A stretch of 64,000 nt of DNA from Roseateles_B sp041912595 (GCA_041912595.1 JAYRMR010000003.1:79016-143015), one strand, 5' to 3'; positions 42,677-51,824 are shown, counted from the first letter of the stretch. Made by a program: numbers and translations. Notes: generated by a model from the letters alone, not told the origin.

Positions 42677-43351
42677 TCAGCCCTCGCGCTTTGCGCGGGC
42701 CCGGGCGAGCGCCGCCTCGATCACCGAACGCTTGCGCTGCAGCTCGGCGTCGTCCGCCGGCTTGGTCAGCTCGGCCAGGTGGGCGAGCTTGTGCTGGGCC
42801 TTCTCGGCCAGGCGCCGGGCGTTCTCCTGCGTCTCGCGCTGCTCCCGGAACTGCTTGAACTGGTAGCGCTCGCGGGCCTGCGAGGCCTGCGCCTCGCTCC
42901 AGGCGTCCCAGCCGCTGCGCCCGGGGGTGGCGTCCACCAGCGAGATGCAGTCCACCGGGCAGGCCGGCACGCACAGCTCGCAGCCCGTGCATTGTTCGGC
43001 CACGAGGGTGTGCATGAGCTTGGGGGCGCCGCTGATGCAGTCGGCCGGGCAGGCCTTGATGCACAGCGTGCAGCCGATGCACCAGGCCTCGTCGATCACG
43101 GCCAGCCTGCGCGGGCCCTCGAGGCCATGCGCCGCGCTCAGGGGCGCCACCGGCCGGCCCGTGAGGCGAGCCAGGCGCTCGATGCCCTCGGCGCCCCCCG
43201 GCGGGCACTGGTTGATGCCGGCCTCGCCGCGCGCCATGGCCTCGGCGTAGGAGCGGCAGTCGGGATAGCCGCAGCGCGTGCACTGGGTCTGCGGCAGGGC
43301 GCGGTCGAGTTGCTCGATCAGGTCGGCAAGGGAGTCGGGGGCGGCGGTCAA
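42677..43351 (-). CDS. RnfB/RsxB-type ferredoxin-like electron-transport protein
   Basis: Iron-sulfur protein with an Fe4 domain (QCTRCGYPDCRSYAEAMARGEAGINQCPPGG) and two [4Fe-4S] ferredoxin motifs (CIGCTLCIKACP and CTGCELCVPACP), followed by a charged helical tail. This is the RsxB/RnfB set, but no other rnf gene is near. The start is uncertain: TTG at 43351 gives about 224 residues beginning LTAAPDSLADLIEQLDRALPQ, which fits soluble beta-proteobacterial forms, while the next ATGs lie within phaZ. It follows phaZ by 19 bases on the same strand. Electron partner unknown. Confidence 0.78.
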   Translation of the reverse strand: MTAAPDSLADLIEQLDRALPQTQCTRCGYPDCRSYAEAMARGEAGINQCPPGGAEGIERLARLTGRPVAPLSAAHGLEGPRRLAVIDEAWCIGCTLCIKACPADCISGAPKLMHTLVAEQCTGCELCVPACPVDCISLVDATPGRSGWDAWSEAQASQARERYQFKQFREQRETQENARRLAEKAQHKLAHLAELTKPADDAELQRKRSVIEAALARARAKREG

Positions 43352-43370
43352 GGTCGAGAAGAGGGCAGCG

Positions 43371-44687
43371 TCAGGTCGTGGCCTTGCTGCGCGGACGGGC
43401 GGCGGGTCGCTTGCTGCCCGTCGCGGCGGCGGCCGTGAGCGGGGCTGCATCGTACTTCGCAATGAAGCTGCGCACCTCCGGATAGACCATCTCGCGCCAG
43501 CGGCGGCCCGAGAAGATGCCGTAATGGCCGGCACCGATGGCGTCGTAGTGGTACTGGTCGCCGCTCGGGATACCGCTGCACAGCTCATGCGCCGCGCGCG
43601 TCTGGCCGGCGCCGGAGATGTCGTCCAGCTCGCCTTCGACCGTCAGCAGCGCGGTGCCGCGGATGTCCTGCGGGCGCACCAGCTCCTCGCCGACCCGCCA
43701 GGTGCCATTGACCAGGGCGAAGTCCTGGAACACCGTCTTGATGGTGTCGAGGTAGTACTCGGCCGGCATGTCCAGCACGGCGTTGTACTCGTCGTAGAAC
43801 TTGCGGTGGGCCTCGGCGCTGTCGTCGTCGCCGCGCACGAGGTCCAGGAAGTAGTCGTAGTGCGAGGTCAGGTGGCGGTCCGGGTTCATGGCCACGAAGC
43901 CGGTGTGCTGCAGGAAGCCGGGATAGACCGCGCGGCCCGCGCCGGGGAAGTTCGGCGGGACGCGGTAGATGACGTTGTTCTCGAACCAGCTGTGGCTCTT
44001 GTTCATCGCCAGGTTGTTGACGGCCGTCGGGCTGCGGCGGGCGTCGATGGGGCCCCCCATCATCGTCATCGAGCGGGGCGTGGGCTCGCCGCGCGAGGCC
44101 ATCAGCGAGATCGCGGCCAGCACCGGCACGGTGGGCTGGCAGACCGAGATGACGTGCGCCTGGTCGGCGCCCACATGGCGGATGAACTCCTGGACGTAGT
44201 TGACGTAGTCATCGAGGTGGAAGGGGCCTTCCTCCAGCGAGACCATGCGGGCGTCGGTCCAGTCGGTGATGTAGACCTTGTGGTCGCGCAGCAGGGACTT
44301 GACGGTGTCCCGCAGCAGCGTGCTGTGATGGCCGGACAGCGGGGCGACCACCAGCACGGTGGGCTGCGCCTTCATCTTGGCCAGCACGGCCGGGTCGTCG
44401 GTGTAGCGCTTGAAGCGGAGCAGGCGGCAGAAGGGCTTCTCCAGGGGCACCAGCTCCTGCACGGCCACTTCGACGCCATCCACATCCACGCCGCGGATGT
44501 CGAACTCGGGCTTCTCGTAGTCCTTGGCCAAGCGGTGCATCAGGTCCAGGCCGGCCGAGAAGCGCGCCGCCATCGGCGAGTGCGCGAAGGGCGACAGCGG
44601 ATGGCTGTAGAGCTTGGCAGCGGCGCTGGCGAACTCCGAGAACGGGCTCATCAGGGCGCGTTGGGTTTCGTAAAGCTGATACAGCAT
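43371..44687 (-). CDS. phaZ: Intracellular polyhydroxyalkanoate depolymerase
   Basis: Breaks down stored polyhydroxybutyrate granules inside the cell. The 438-residue protein matches the Ralstonia PhaZ1 type: MLYQLYETQRALMSPFSEFA at the start, VLVVAPLSGHHSTLLRDTVKSLL, the cysteine nucleophile region VISVCQPTVPVLAAISLMA (about 190-208) instead of a Ser lipase box, Asp in VEGELDDISGAGQT and His in IGAGHYGIFSGRRW. The ATG at 44687 has AAGGGG upstream. This shows PHB storage in the organism. It precedes the ferredoxin-like gene. Confidence 0.95.
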   Translation of the reverse strand: MLYQLYETQRALMSPFSEFASAAAKLYSHPLSPFAHSPMAARFSAGLDLMHRLAKDYEKPEFDIRGVDVDGVEVAVQELVPLEKPFCRLLRFKRYTDDPAVLAKMKAQPTVLVVAPLSGHHSTLLRDTVKSLLRDHKVYITDWTDARMVSLEEGPFHLDDYVNYVQEFIRHVGADQAHVISVCQPTVPVLAAISLMASRGEPTPRSMTMMGGPIDARRSPTAVNNLAMNKSHSWFENNVIYRVPPNFPGAGRAVYPGFLQHTGFVAMNPDRHLTSHYDYFLDLVRGDDDSAEAHRKFYDEYNAVLDMPAEYYLDTIKTVFQDFALVNGTWRVGEELVRPQDIRGTALLTVEGELDDISGAGQTRAAHELCSGIPSGDQYHYDAIGAGHYGIFSGRRWREMVYPEVRSFIAKYDAAPLTAAAATGSKRPAARPRSKATT

Positions 44688-44887
44688 GTGGGACCCCTTC
44701 CATGGCTGGCCGGCACCGCGGGATGCGTGGGCACGGCGTGAGGCGTGGATGCCTGTGAAGCATCTTGCCTTGTTTTGTGCGTTGCAGCATTGTAGGGAGC
44801 TCAAGCTGACAGCCAGCTTGGTGAAATACCCCGCACAAACCCGGCCTTTGACCCATGTCATGGGGGTCCGGGCGTCACGAAGGCGAC

Positions 44888-44920
44888 AAAAAAGGCGCCG
44901 CCGGTGATCCGGACGGCGCC
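44888..44920 (-). terminator. Intrinsic terminator after the aromatic aminotransferase
   Basis: On the minus strand GGCGCCG (44914-44920) pairs with CGGCGCC (44894-44900) and is followed by six T. It lies 22 bases after the stop codon. Confidence 0.9.
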
Positions 44921-44941
44921 TGGGCGCGGGGCAGGGGGGGA

Positions 44942-46144
44942 TCAGCCCTGCATGACCGCGGCCATGGCGGCGGCCACGGCCTTCAGGTTGCCCGGGTTCA
45001 GGGCGGCCACGCAGATGCGGCCGGAGTCCACGCCGTAGATGCCGAATTCGCCGCGCAGGCGCTGCATCTGGGCGGCGTTCAGGCCGGAGTAGCTGAACAT
45101 GCCTTTCTGGCGGGTCACGAAGCTCAGGTCGCTCGTGACGCCGGCTGCCTTCAGCTCGGTCACCAGGGCCTCGCGCATGGCGCGGATGCGGGTGCGCATG
45201 CCGGCGAGCTCGTCTTCCCACAGCTGGCGCAGGGCCGGCGTGGACAGCACGGTCGCGACGACCTGCGCGCCGTGCGTGGGCGGGTTGCTGTAGTTGGTGC
45301 GGATGACGATCTTGAGCTGGCTCAGCACGCGGGTGGCTTCCTCGCTGCTGGCGCAGACCACGCTCAGGGCGCCCACACGCTCGCCGTACAGCGAGAAGCT
45401 CTTGGAGAAGCTGGTGGAGACGAAGAAGTCGAGGCCGGCGGCCAGGAACTGCTGGATCACGGCGCCGTCCTCGGCGATGCCTTCGCCGAAGCCCTGGTAG
45501 GCCATGTCGAGGAAGGGAACGAGACCGCGCGCCTTCACCACCTCGACCACCTTCGCCCACTGCGCGGGGGTGAGGTCGTAGCCGGTGGGGTTGTGGCAGC
45601 AGGCGTGCAGCACGACCACGGTGCCGGCCTCGGCGGCCTGCAGGTCGGCCAGCATGGCGTCCGCCTTGATGCCGCGGTTCTCGGCGTCGTAGTAGCTGTA
45701 GGTGCCGACCTGGAAGCCGGCGTTGGTGAACAGCGCGCGGTGGTTCTCCCAGCTCGGGTCGGAGATCAGCACGCGCGCATTCGGGTTCAGGCGCTTGAGG
45801 AAATCGGCGCCGATCTTCAGGCCGCCGGTGCCGCCCAGGGCCTGCACGGTGGCGACGCGCTTGCCCGTCACCACCTCGGCGCCCGCGCCGAACACGAGGC
45901 CCTGCACGGCGAGGTCGTAGGCGGCGATGCCGTCGATGGGAAGATAGCCGCGGGCCTTGGGCGCCTCGAGCATCTGGCGCTCGGCGTCGGCCACGCAGCG
46001 CAGCAGGGGCAGCTTGCCGTTCTCGTCGTAGTACACACCGACGCCGAGGTTCACCTTCTTCGGATTGGTGTCGGCATTGAATTGCTCGTTCAGACCCAGG
46101 ATGGGGTCGCGGGGGGCCATTTCGACGGCGGCGAACAAGGACAT
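44942..46144 (-). CDS. Aromatic/aspartate aminotransferase (class I)
   Basis: PLP enzyme that exchanges amino groups between aromatic amino acids or aspartate and 2-oxoglutarate. The 400-residue protein has the family start MSLFAAVEMAPRDPILGLNEQFNAD, HACCHNPTGYDLTPAQW, the PLP lysine in STSFSKSFSLYGERVG and the substrate-binding Arg near RICVAALN, matching TyrB/AspC. Homologues in Burkholderiales are usually called aromatic aminotransferases. The ATG at 46144 fits; an earlier one at 46171 adds nine unrelated residues. It is divergent from uvrB. Confidence 0.94.
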   Translation of the reverse strand: MSLFAAVEMAPRDPILGLNEQFNADTNPKKVNLGVGVYYDENGKLPLLRCVADAERQMLEAPKARGYLPIDGIAAYDLAVQGLVFGAGAEVVTGKRVATVQALGGTGGLKIGADFLKRLNPNARVLISDPSWENHRALFTNAGFQVGTYSYYDAENRGIKADAMLADLQAAEAGTVVVLHACCHNPTGYDLTPAQWAKVVEVVKARGLVPFLDMAYQGFGEGIAEDGAVIQQFLAAGLDFFVSTSFSKSFSLYGERVGALSVVCASSEEATRVLSQLKIVIRTNYSNPPTHGAQVVATVLSTPALRQLWEDELAGMRTRIRAMREALVTELKAAGVTSDLSFVTRQKGMFSYSGLNAAQMQRLRGEFGIYGVDSGRICVAALNPGNLKAVAAAMAAVMQG

Positions 46145-46289
46145 GGGGCTTTCCTGACAGGACGGTGGCATGAGGCTCGCGGGTGCTTCGCTGCGAGCGA
46201 GAGCGGTCTGCGCTACGCTGTCGGGTTCGAGGCGCTGCGAGACCCTGGAATTCTAGGGGCCCGAGGCGCCCAATCTCAGGGAATCCCCG

Positions 46290-48404
46290 ATGTCCAGCAC
46301 CGCCATTGCCCCCGATGCCACCGAGGAAAACGACGACGCCCCCAAGGGTGAGTTCGTCACATTCGAAGGCTCGCCGTTCCAGCTCTTCCAGCCTTTCCCG
46401 CCGGGAGGGGACCAGCCCACGGCCATCGCCCAACTGGTGGAGGGCATCGAGGATGGCCTGAGCTACCAGACCCTGCTTGGGGTGACAGGGTCCGGCAAGA
46501 CCTTCACCATGGCCAATGTGATCGCGCGCATGGGGCGCCCGGCCATCGTGTTCGCCCACAACAAGACGCTGGCCGCGCAGCTGTACAGCGAGATGCGGGA
46601 GTTCTTCCCGAAGAACGCGGTCGAGTACTTCGTCAGCTACTACGACTACTACCAGCCCGAGGCCTACGTGCCGCAGCGCGACCTCTTCATCGAGAAGGAC
46701 AGCGCGATCAACGAGCAGATCGAGCAGCTGCGCCTCTCCTGCACCAAGAGCCTGCTGGAACGGCGCGACGTGGTCATCGTGGCCTCGGTGTCGGCCATCT
46801 ACGGCATCGGCAACCCGAGCGACTACCACCAGATGGTCATGACGCTGCGCGTCGGCGACACGATGGGCCAGCGGGACGTCATCGCCCAGCTCATCCGCAT
46901 GCAGTACCAGCGCAACGACACCGAGTTCCAGCGCGGGCACTTCCGCGTGCGGGGCGACACCATCGACGTCTTCCCGGCGGAGCACTCGGAGCTGGCGCTG
47001 CGCATCGAGCTCTTCGACGATGAGGTCGAGACGCTGCAGCTCTTCGATCCGCTCACCGGGCAGATCCGCCAGAAGATTCCGCGCTTCACCGTCTATCCCT
47101 CCAGCCATTACGTGACGCCGCGCGAACGGGTGCTGGCGGCCGTGGACACCATCAAGGAGGAGCTGCGCGAGCGGGTGGGGCAGTTCATTGCCGACGGCAA
47201 GCTCGTCGAGGCCCAGCGCATCGAGCAGCGCACGCGCTTTGACCTGGAGATGCTCACCGAGGTCGGGCACTGCAAGGGCATCGAGAACTACACCCGGCAT
47301 CTGTCCGGCGCGCAGCCGGGCGATCCGCCGCCGACGCTGGTCGACTACCTGCCGTCGGACGCGCTCATGTTCATCGACGAGAGCCACGTCACCATCAGCC
47401 AGTTCGGCGCCATGTACAACGGCGACCGCGCCCGCAAGACGACCCTGGTGGAGTTCGGCTTCCGCCTGCCTTCGGCCCTGGACAACCGGCCGCTGAAGTT
47501 CGAGGAATTCGAGCGCAAGATGCGCCAGGCCGTCTTCGTGTCGGCGACGCCCGCCGACTACGAGAAGCGGCACGCCGGCCAGGTGGTCGAGCAGGTGGTG
47601 CGCCCGACGGGTCTGGTCGATCCCATCGTGGAAGTGCGGCCCGCCACGCACCAGGTGGACGACGTGCTGCAGGAGATCCGCGACCGCACCGACATCGGCG
47701 AGCGGGTGCTGATCACCACCCTCACCAAGCGGATGGCGGAGCAGCTCACCGACTACCTCAGCGACAACGGCGTCAAGGTGCGCTACATGCACTCGGACGT
47801 CGACACCGTCGAGCGGGTGGAGATCCTGCGGGACCTGCGCCTGGGCGCCTTCGATGTGCTGGTGGGGATCAACCTGCTGCGGGAAGGGCTGGACATCCCC
47901 GAGGTCTCGCTCGTGGCCATCCTGGACGCGGACAAGGAAGGCTTCCTGCGCTCGGAGCGCAGCCTGATCCAGACCATCGGCCGCGCGGCGCGCAACCTCA
48001 ATGGCAAGGCTATCCTCTACGCCGACCGCATCACCGATTCCATGCGCCGCGCCATCGACGAGACCGAGCGGCGCCGGGCCAAGCAGATCGCCTTCAACAC
48101 GGAGCACGGCATCGTCCCGCGCGGCGTGCGCAAGCGCATCCGGGACCTCATCGACGGGGTCTACTCCGACAAGGGTGGCCGCGACGACCAGAAGCTGGGC
48201 GTGGTGGACGAGCTGGAGGAACTGACCGAGAAGGACCTCAGCAAGCGCATCACCCAACTCGAGAAACAGATGCTGGAGCACGCCCGCAACCTGGAGTTCG
48301 AGAAGGCCGCCCGGGTGCGCGACCAGCTGGCCCAGCTGCGCGAGCAGGTGTTCGGGGCCGCGGCTCACGACAACGTCATCGCGATCGACACGGGGCGCAA
48401 GTGA
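46290..48404 (+). CDS. uvrB: Excinuclease ABC subunit B
   Basis: Damage-verifying helicase-like subunit of nucleotide excision repair, 704 residues. Visible are the Walker A TGSGKTFTMA, the beta-hairpin region YYDYYQPEAYVPQRDLFIEKDSAINEQI, the DESH box in FIDESHVTISQ, helicase motifs V and VI (GLDIPEVSLVAILDADKEGFLRSERSLIQTIGRAARN) and a C-terminal UVR domain (LEKQMLEHARNLEFEKAARVRDQLAQL). Its stop overlaps the start of the phosphatase gene (GTGA). Confidence 0.97.
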   Translation: MSSTAIAPDATEENDDAPKGEFVTFEGSPFQLFQPFPPGGDQPTAIAQLVEGIEDGLSYQTLLGVTGSGKTFTMANVIARMGRPAIVFAHNKTLAAQLYSEMREFFPKNAVEYFVSYYDYYQPEAYVPQRDLFIEKDSAINEQIEQLRLSCTKSLLERRDVVIVASVSAIYGIGNPSDYHQMVMTLRVGDTMGQRDVIAQLIRMQYQRNDTEFQRGHFRVRGDTIDVFPAEHSELALRIELFDDEVETLQLFDPLTGQIRQKIPRFTVYPSSHYVTPRERVLAAVDTIKEELRERVGQFIADGKLVEAQRIEQRTRFDLEMLTEVGHCKGIENYTRHLSGAQPGDPPPTLVDYLPSDALMFIDESHVTISQFGAMYNGDRARKTTLVEFGFRLPSALDNRPLKFEEFERKMRQAVFVSATPADYEKRHAGQVVEQVVRPTGLVDPIVEVRPATHQVDDVLQEIRDRTDIGERVLITTLTKRMAEQLTDYLSDNGVKVRYMHSDVDTVERVEILRDLRLGAFDVLVGINLLREGLDIPEVSLVAILDADKEGFLRSERSLIQTIGRAARNLNGKAILYADRITDSMRRAIDETERRRAKQIAFNTEHGIVPRGVRKRIRDLIDGVYSDKGGRDDQKLGVVDELEELTEKDLSKRITQLEKQMLEHARNLEFEKAARVRDQLAQLREQVFGAAAHDNVIAIDTGRK

Positions 48405-48901
48405 GCCGGCCGTCGCTGTCGGTGCTGATGGTCTGCACGGGCAACATCTGCCGCTCGCCGACCGCGGAGGGTGTCCTGCGCCATCACCTGGCTGCGCTGG
48501 GGCTCGCCGATCGCGTGCGGGTCGATTCCGCCGGCATCCAGGGCTGGCATGCGGGCGAGGCACCGGACGCGCGCAGTCAGGCCCATGCCAGACGGCGCGG
48601 CTACGATCTCTCCGCTCAGCAGGCGCGGGCCGTGCGCGCGCTTGATTTTGCGGAGGCCGACCTCATCCTGGCCATGGATGCCGGTCACCTGGAGGCACTC
48701 CGCGAGCGCTGCCCGCCACAGGCGCGTCACAAGCTCGCGCTGCTGCTGGACCATGCGCCGGACTTCGTCGGACGCGATGTGCCGGACCCGTACTACGGCG
48801 GCGCTGCGGGCTTCGAGGAGGTCCTGGACCTGGTCGAGGCGGCTTGCCGCCCCCTGGCCGCCGCGCTGGCCGAACGCCTGTCACAGGGGCGGCCCCGCTG
48901 A
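48401..48901 (+). CDS. Low-molecular-weight protein tyrosine phosphatase
   Basis: Cytosolic phosphatase of 166 residues. The active-site loop VCTGNICRSPTAE (Cys12, Arg18) and the general-acid motif VPDPYYGG are both present, so the enzyme should be active. It starts with GTG overlapping the uvrB stop, so it is translated together with uvrB. In some bacteria relatives (Wzb, Etp) act on exopolysaccharide tyrosine kinases, but no such genes are near. Confidence 0.94.
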   Translation: MSRPSLSVLMVCTGNICRSPTAEGVLRHHLAALGLADRVRVDSAGIQGWHAGEAPDARSQAHARRRGYDLSAQQARAVRALDFAEADLILAMDAGHLEALRERCPPQARHKLALLLDHAPDFVGRDVPDPYYGGAAGFEEVLDLVEAACRPLAAALAERLSQGRPR

Positions 48902-48976
48902 GTCGGCGCCCTCACAAGGCCTTTCGCCGGCGGGGTTTTTCTGCTGCGCTGCAGCGAGGAACCGGCGGACCTTTGG

Positions 48977-49001
48977 ATAATTGAGTAAAATGCTCGGGCA
49001 T
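48977..49001 (+). promoter_or_regulatory. IscR-like (type 1) binding site and promoter of the isc operon
   Basis: Twenty-five bases starting ATAATTGAGTAAAA and ending TGCTCGGGCAT, about 95 bases before iscR. The pattern ATA-n-TTGA...CTCGGG-nAT follows the type 1 IscR site found in front of isc operons, with about three quarters of the consensus positions matched. It includes TAAAAT (48986-48991), a likely -10 box. Iron-sulfur-loaded IscR should bind here and repress its own operon. Confidence 0.72.
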
Positions 49002-49095
49002 AGGCCAGGGTTAACCCAGGACCGTCCGCCACCTCCGGCGGGTCCTGCCTGGCGTTCCGAGCCGGCTCATGGCCGTCAGGCCGAAGGAGAGTTGC

Positions 49096-49632
49096 ATGCG
49101 TCTTACCACCAAAGGTCGTTTCGCCGTGACCGCGATGATTGACTTGGCCCTGCGTGAAAACAGCGGGCCGGTCGCCTTGGCGGCGATCAGTCAGCGCCAG
49201 CAGATTTCCCTGTCTTACCTGGAGCAGCTGTTCGGCAAGCTGCGCCGTCATGAGCTCGTGGAAAGCACCCGCGGGCCTGGCGGCGGCTATTCGCTGGGCC
49301 GCAAGTCCGATGCGATCACCGTGGCCGACATCATCGTCGCCGTGGACGAACCCATCGACGCCACCGGCTGCGGTGGCAAGGAAAACTGCATGGGCGAGGA
49401 AGCCGGGCGCTGCATCACGCATGAGCTCTGGACCAGCCTCAACGCCAAGATGATCGAGTACCTGGATTCCGTGTCGCTGCGCAAGCTGGTCGATGACCAA
49501 CTGGCCAAGGGCATCACCATCGAGGAGGCGCCGATCAAGCGGGCGATCTCCTCGACGCCGGTGGTCAAGCCCATCCGCATCACGGCGCCCAATTCGGTCT
49601 TCGCCCTCGGCAACAGCGCCCTGACCAAGTAA
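49096..49632 (+). CDS. iscR: Fe-S cluster assembly regulator IscR
   Basis: Rrf2-family regulator that senses cluster status by carrying a [2Fe-2S] cluster, 178 residues. It starts MRLTTKGRFAVTAMIDLAL, has the recognition helix SLSYLEQLFGKLRRHELVESTRGPGGGYSLGR and cluster ligands Cys92, Cys98 and Cys106 with a following His109 (spacing two residues longer than E. coli). A GAAGGAGA site precedes the ATG at 49096. It heads the isc operon and an IscR-like site lies upstream, so autoregulation is expected. Confidence 0.96.
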   Translation: MRLTTKGRFAVTAMIDLALRENSGPVALAAISQRQQISLSYLEQLFGKLRRHELVESTRGPGGGYSLGRKSDAITVADIIVAVDEPIDATGCGGKENCMGEEAGRCITHELWTSLNAKMIEYLDSVSLRKLVDDQLAKGITIEEAPIKRAISSTPVVKPIRITAPNSVFALGNSALTK

Positions 49633-49640
49633 ACGACGAC

Positions 49641-49657
49641 GCAGACGCCTCGTCTGC
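49641..49657 (+). promoter_or_regulatory. Hairpin between iscR and iscS
   Basis: GCAGACG-CCT-CGTCTGC, a perfect 7-bp stem with a three-base loop, nine bases after the iscR stop. In E. coli a structure in this interval protects the iscR part of the message when iscSUA is degraded; the same may apply here. Without a T-run it is not a terminator. Confidence 0.45.
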
Positions 49658-49716
49658 CCGCCGGCCCTCCCAGAACAATTCACAAGCTCGCCAGCCCCCG
49701 TCGCCAGCACCGCACC

Positions 49717-50937
49717 ATGGACATGACACCGCATTTCCCCATCTACCTGGATTACGGCGCGACCACCCCGGTCGACCCCCGCGTCGTGGACGCCATGATC
49801 CCCTGGCTGCGAGAGCATTTCGGCAATGCCGCCTCGCGCAGCCATGCCTGGGGCTGGGAGGCGGAGGCCGCCAACGAGAAGGCGCGTGAGCAGGTGGCGG
49901 CGCTGATCGGCGCGGACCCGCGCGAGATCGTCTGGACTTCCGGTGCAACCGAGTCCAACAACCTCGCCATCAAGGGTGCGGCCCACTTCTACCAGACCCG
50001 CGGCAAGCACATCGTCACGGTGAAGACCGAGCACAAGGCCGTGCTGGACGTCTGCCGCGAGCTCGAACGCCAGGGCTTCGAGGTGACCTACCTCGACGTG
50101 AAGGCGGATGGCCTCGTCGACCTCGACGCCTTCAAGGCCGCGCTGCGCCCGGACACCATCCTGGCCTCGGTCATGTTCGTGAACAACGAGATCGGCGTGA
50201 TCCAGGACATCCCGGCCCTCGGCGCGCTGTGCCGCGAGCGCGGCATCATCTTCCACGTCGACGCCGCCCAGGCCACCGGCAAGGTGGACATCGACCTGGC
50301 CACGCTGCCCGTCGACCTCATGAGCCTGGCCTCGCACAAGACCTACGGCCCCAAGGGCATCGGCGCGCTGTATGTGCGTCGCAAGCCCCGGATCCGCATC
50401 GAGGCGCAGATGCACGGGGGCGGCCATGAGCGCGGCATGCGCTCAGGCACGCTGCCCACGCACCAGATCGTCGGCATGGGCGAGGCCTTCCGCATCGCCA
50501 AGGAAGAGATGGGCGCCGAGCGCGAGCGCATCCGTGGCCTGCAGCAACGCCTGCTCAAGGGTCTGTCGGACGTCGAGCAGGTCTTCGTGAACGGCGACCT
50601 CGAGCGCCGCGTGCCCCACAACCTGAACATGTCCTTCAACTTCGTCGAGGGCGAGTCCCTGATCATGGGCATCAAGGGCCTGGCCGTGTCCTCGGGCTCG
50701 GCCTGCACCTCGGCCAGTCTCGAGCCGAGCTATGTGCTGCGCGCCCTCGGCCGCAGCGACGAGCTCGCCCATTCGTCCCTGCGCATGACCTTCGGCCGCT
50801 TCACGACCGAGGAAGACATCGACTTCGCGATCAGCACCATCCGCCAGAACGTGGCCAAGCTGCGCGAACTCTCCCCGCTCTGGGAGATGTACCAGGACGG
50901 CGTGGACCTCAGCACCATCCAGTGGGCCGCCCACTGA
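49717..50937 (+). CDS. iscS: Cysteine desulfurase IscS
   Basis: PLP enzyme that takes sulfur from cysteine for Fe-S clusters and tRNA thiolation. The 406-residue protein has YLDYGATTPVDPRV, ATESNNLAIKG, HVDAAQATGKVDIDL, the PLP Lys in LASHKTYGPKGIGALYVRRKP and the catalytic Cys in SSGSACTSASLEPSYVLRALG, with the long C-terminal tail of the IscS class. Either ATG 49717 or 49723 may start it. It lies in the isc operon between iscR and iscU. Confidence 0.97.
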   Translation: MDMTPHFPIYLDYGATTPVDPRVVDAMIPWLREHFGNAASRSHAWGWEAEAANEKAREQVAALIGADPREIVWTSGATESNNLAIKGAAHFYQTRGKHIVTVKTEHKAVLDVCRELERQGFEVTYLDVKADGLVDLDAFKAALRPDTILASVMFVNNEIGVIQDIPALGALCRERGIIFHVDAAQATGKVDIDLATLPVDLMSLASHKTYGPKGIGALYVRRKPRIRIEAQMHGGGHERGMRSGTLPTHQIVGMGEAFRIAKEEMGAERERIRGLQQRLLKGLSDVEQVFVNGDLERRVPHNLNMSFNFVEGESLIMGIKGLAVSSGSACTSASLEPSYVLRALGRSDELAHSSLRMTFGRFTTEEDIDFAISTIRQNVAKLRELSPLWEMYQDGVDLSTIQWAAH

Positions 50938-50985
50938 GGCCGGCACCGGCACTGCCCAGACATTACAGATCGTTGGAGATTCATC

Positions 50986-51372
50986 ATGGCATACAGCGAA
51001 AAGGTCGTTGACCACTACGAAAACCCCCGCAACGTCGGCTCCTTCGAGAAGGGCGATGACACTGTCGGCACCGGCATGGTCGGCGCCCCGGCCTGCGGCG
51101 ACGTCATGAAGCTGCAGATCAAGGTCAACCCCGCCACCGGGCTGATCGAGGACGCCAAGTTCAAGACCTACGGCTGCGGCTCGGCCATCGCCTCCAGCTC
51201 GCTCGTGACCGAATGGGTCAAGGGCAAGAGCCTGGACCAGGCCCTGGCGATCAAGAACACGCAGATCGCCGAGGAACTGGCCCTGCCGCCCGTGAAGATC
51301 CACTGCTCCATCCTCGCCGAGGACGCCATCAAGGCGGCCGTGGACGACTACCGCGCCAAGCACGACAACTGA
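50986..51372 (+). CDS. iscU: Fe-S cluster scaffold IscU
   Basis: Scaffold on which new clusters are built, 128 residues. The three cluster cysteines are at 37 (GAPACGD), 64 (TYGCGSA) and 107 (KIHCSIL), with Asp39 next to the first. LPPVKIHCS is the HscA recognition region (LPPVK motif). A TTGGAG site precedes the ATG. Confidence 0.97.
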   Translation: MAYSEKVVDHYENPRNVGSFEKGDDTVGTGMVGAPACGDVMKLQIKVNPATGLIEDAKFKTYGCGSAIASSSLVTEWVKGKSLDQALAIKNTQIAEELALPPVKIHCSILAEDAIKAAVDDYRAKHDN

Positions 51373-51388
51373 TCGAGGACGCATTCCC

Positions 51389-51712
51389 ATGGCAGTCACC
51401 CTGACCGAAGCCGCTGCGCGCCATGTGACCCGCTACATCTCGAAGCGGGGCAAGGGCGTGGGCGTGCGCCTGGGCGTCAAGACCACCGGCTGCTCGGGCC
51501 TGGCCTACAAGCTGGAATACGCCGACGAGATCGCGCCCGAGGATGTCATCTTCGAAGGCCACGGCGTCAAGGTGCTGGTGGATCCGAAGAGCCTGCCCTA
51601 CCTGGACGGCACGGAGCTGGACTTCGTGCGCGAGGGCCTCAACGAAGGCTTCAAGTTCCGCAACCCGCGCGAGAAGGATCGCTGCGGCTGCGGCGAATCG
51701 TTCCGGGTGTGA
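51389..51712 (+). CDS. iscA: Fe-S cluster assembly protein IscA
   Basis: A-type carrier that delivers clusters or iron, 107 residues. The three conserved cysteines are Cys35 (TTGCSGLAY) and Cys99/Cys101 (DRCGCGESF) near the C terminus. It starts MAVTLTEAAARHVTRYISKRG and lies 16 bases after iscU, in standard isc order. Confidence 0.97.
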   Translation: MAVTLTEAAARHVTRYISKRGKGVGVRLGVKTTGCSGLAYKLEYADEIAPEDVIFEGHGVKVLVDPKSLPYLDGTELDFVREGLNEGFKFRNPREKDRCGCGESFRV

Positions 51713-51824
51713 GCGGCCCGGCGGGCGAGGAGGGCGCGGGGAGTCTCGCGCCTTTTGCACTTCTTGAGCCCGACGAAGGTGCGGCGCGGCCGAGCCCGAC
51801 GACCCCAATGCAAGGATGGATCGC

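Noticed and set aside
44813..44829. AAGCTG/CAGCTT inverted repeat upstream of phaZ as an operator
   Set aside because: Only six base pairs with a five-base spacer, far from the start codon; too weak to call.
43371..48563. A 1,730-codon open frame on the minus strand reading through phaZ, the aminotransferase region and opposite uvrB
   Set aside because: Only the phaZ part (43371-44687) matches a protein family; the rest is the GC-rich opposite or other frame of well-identified genes, with biased low-complexity translation.
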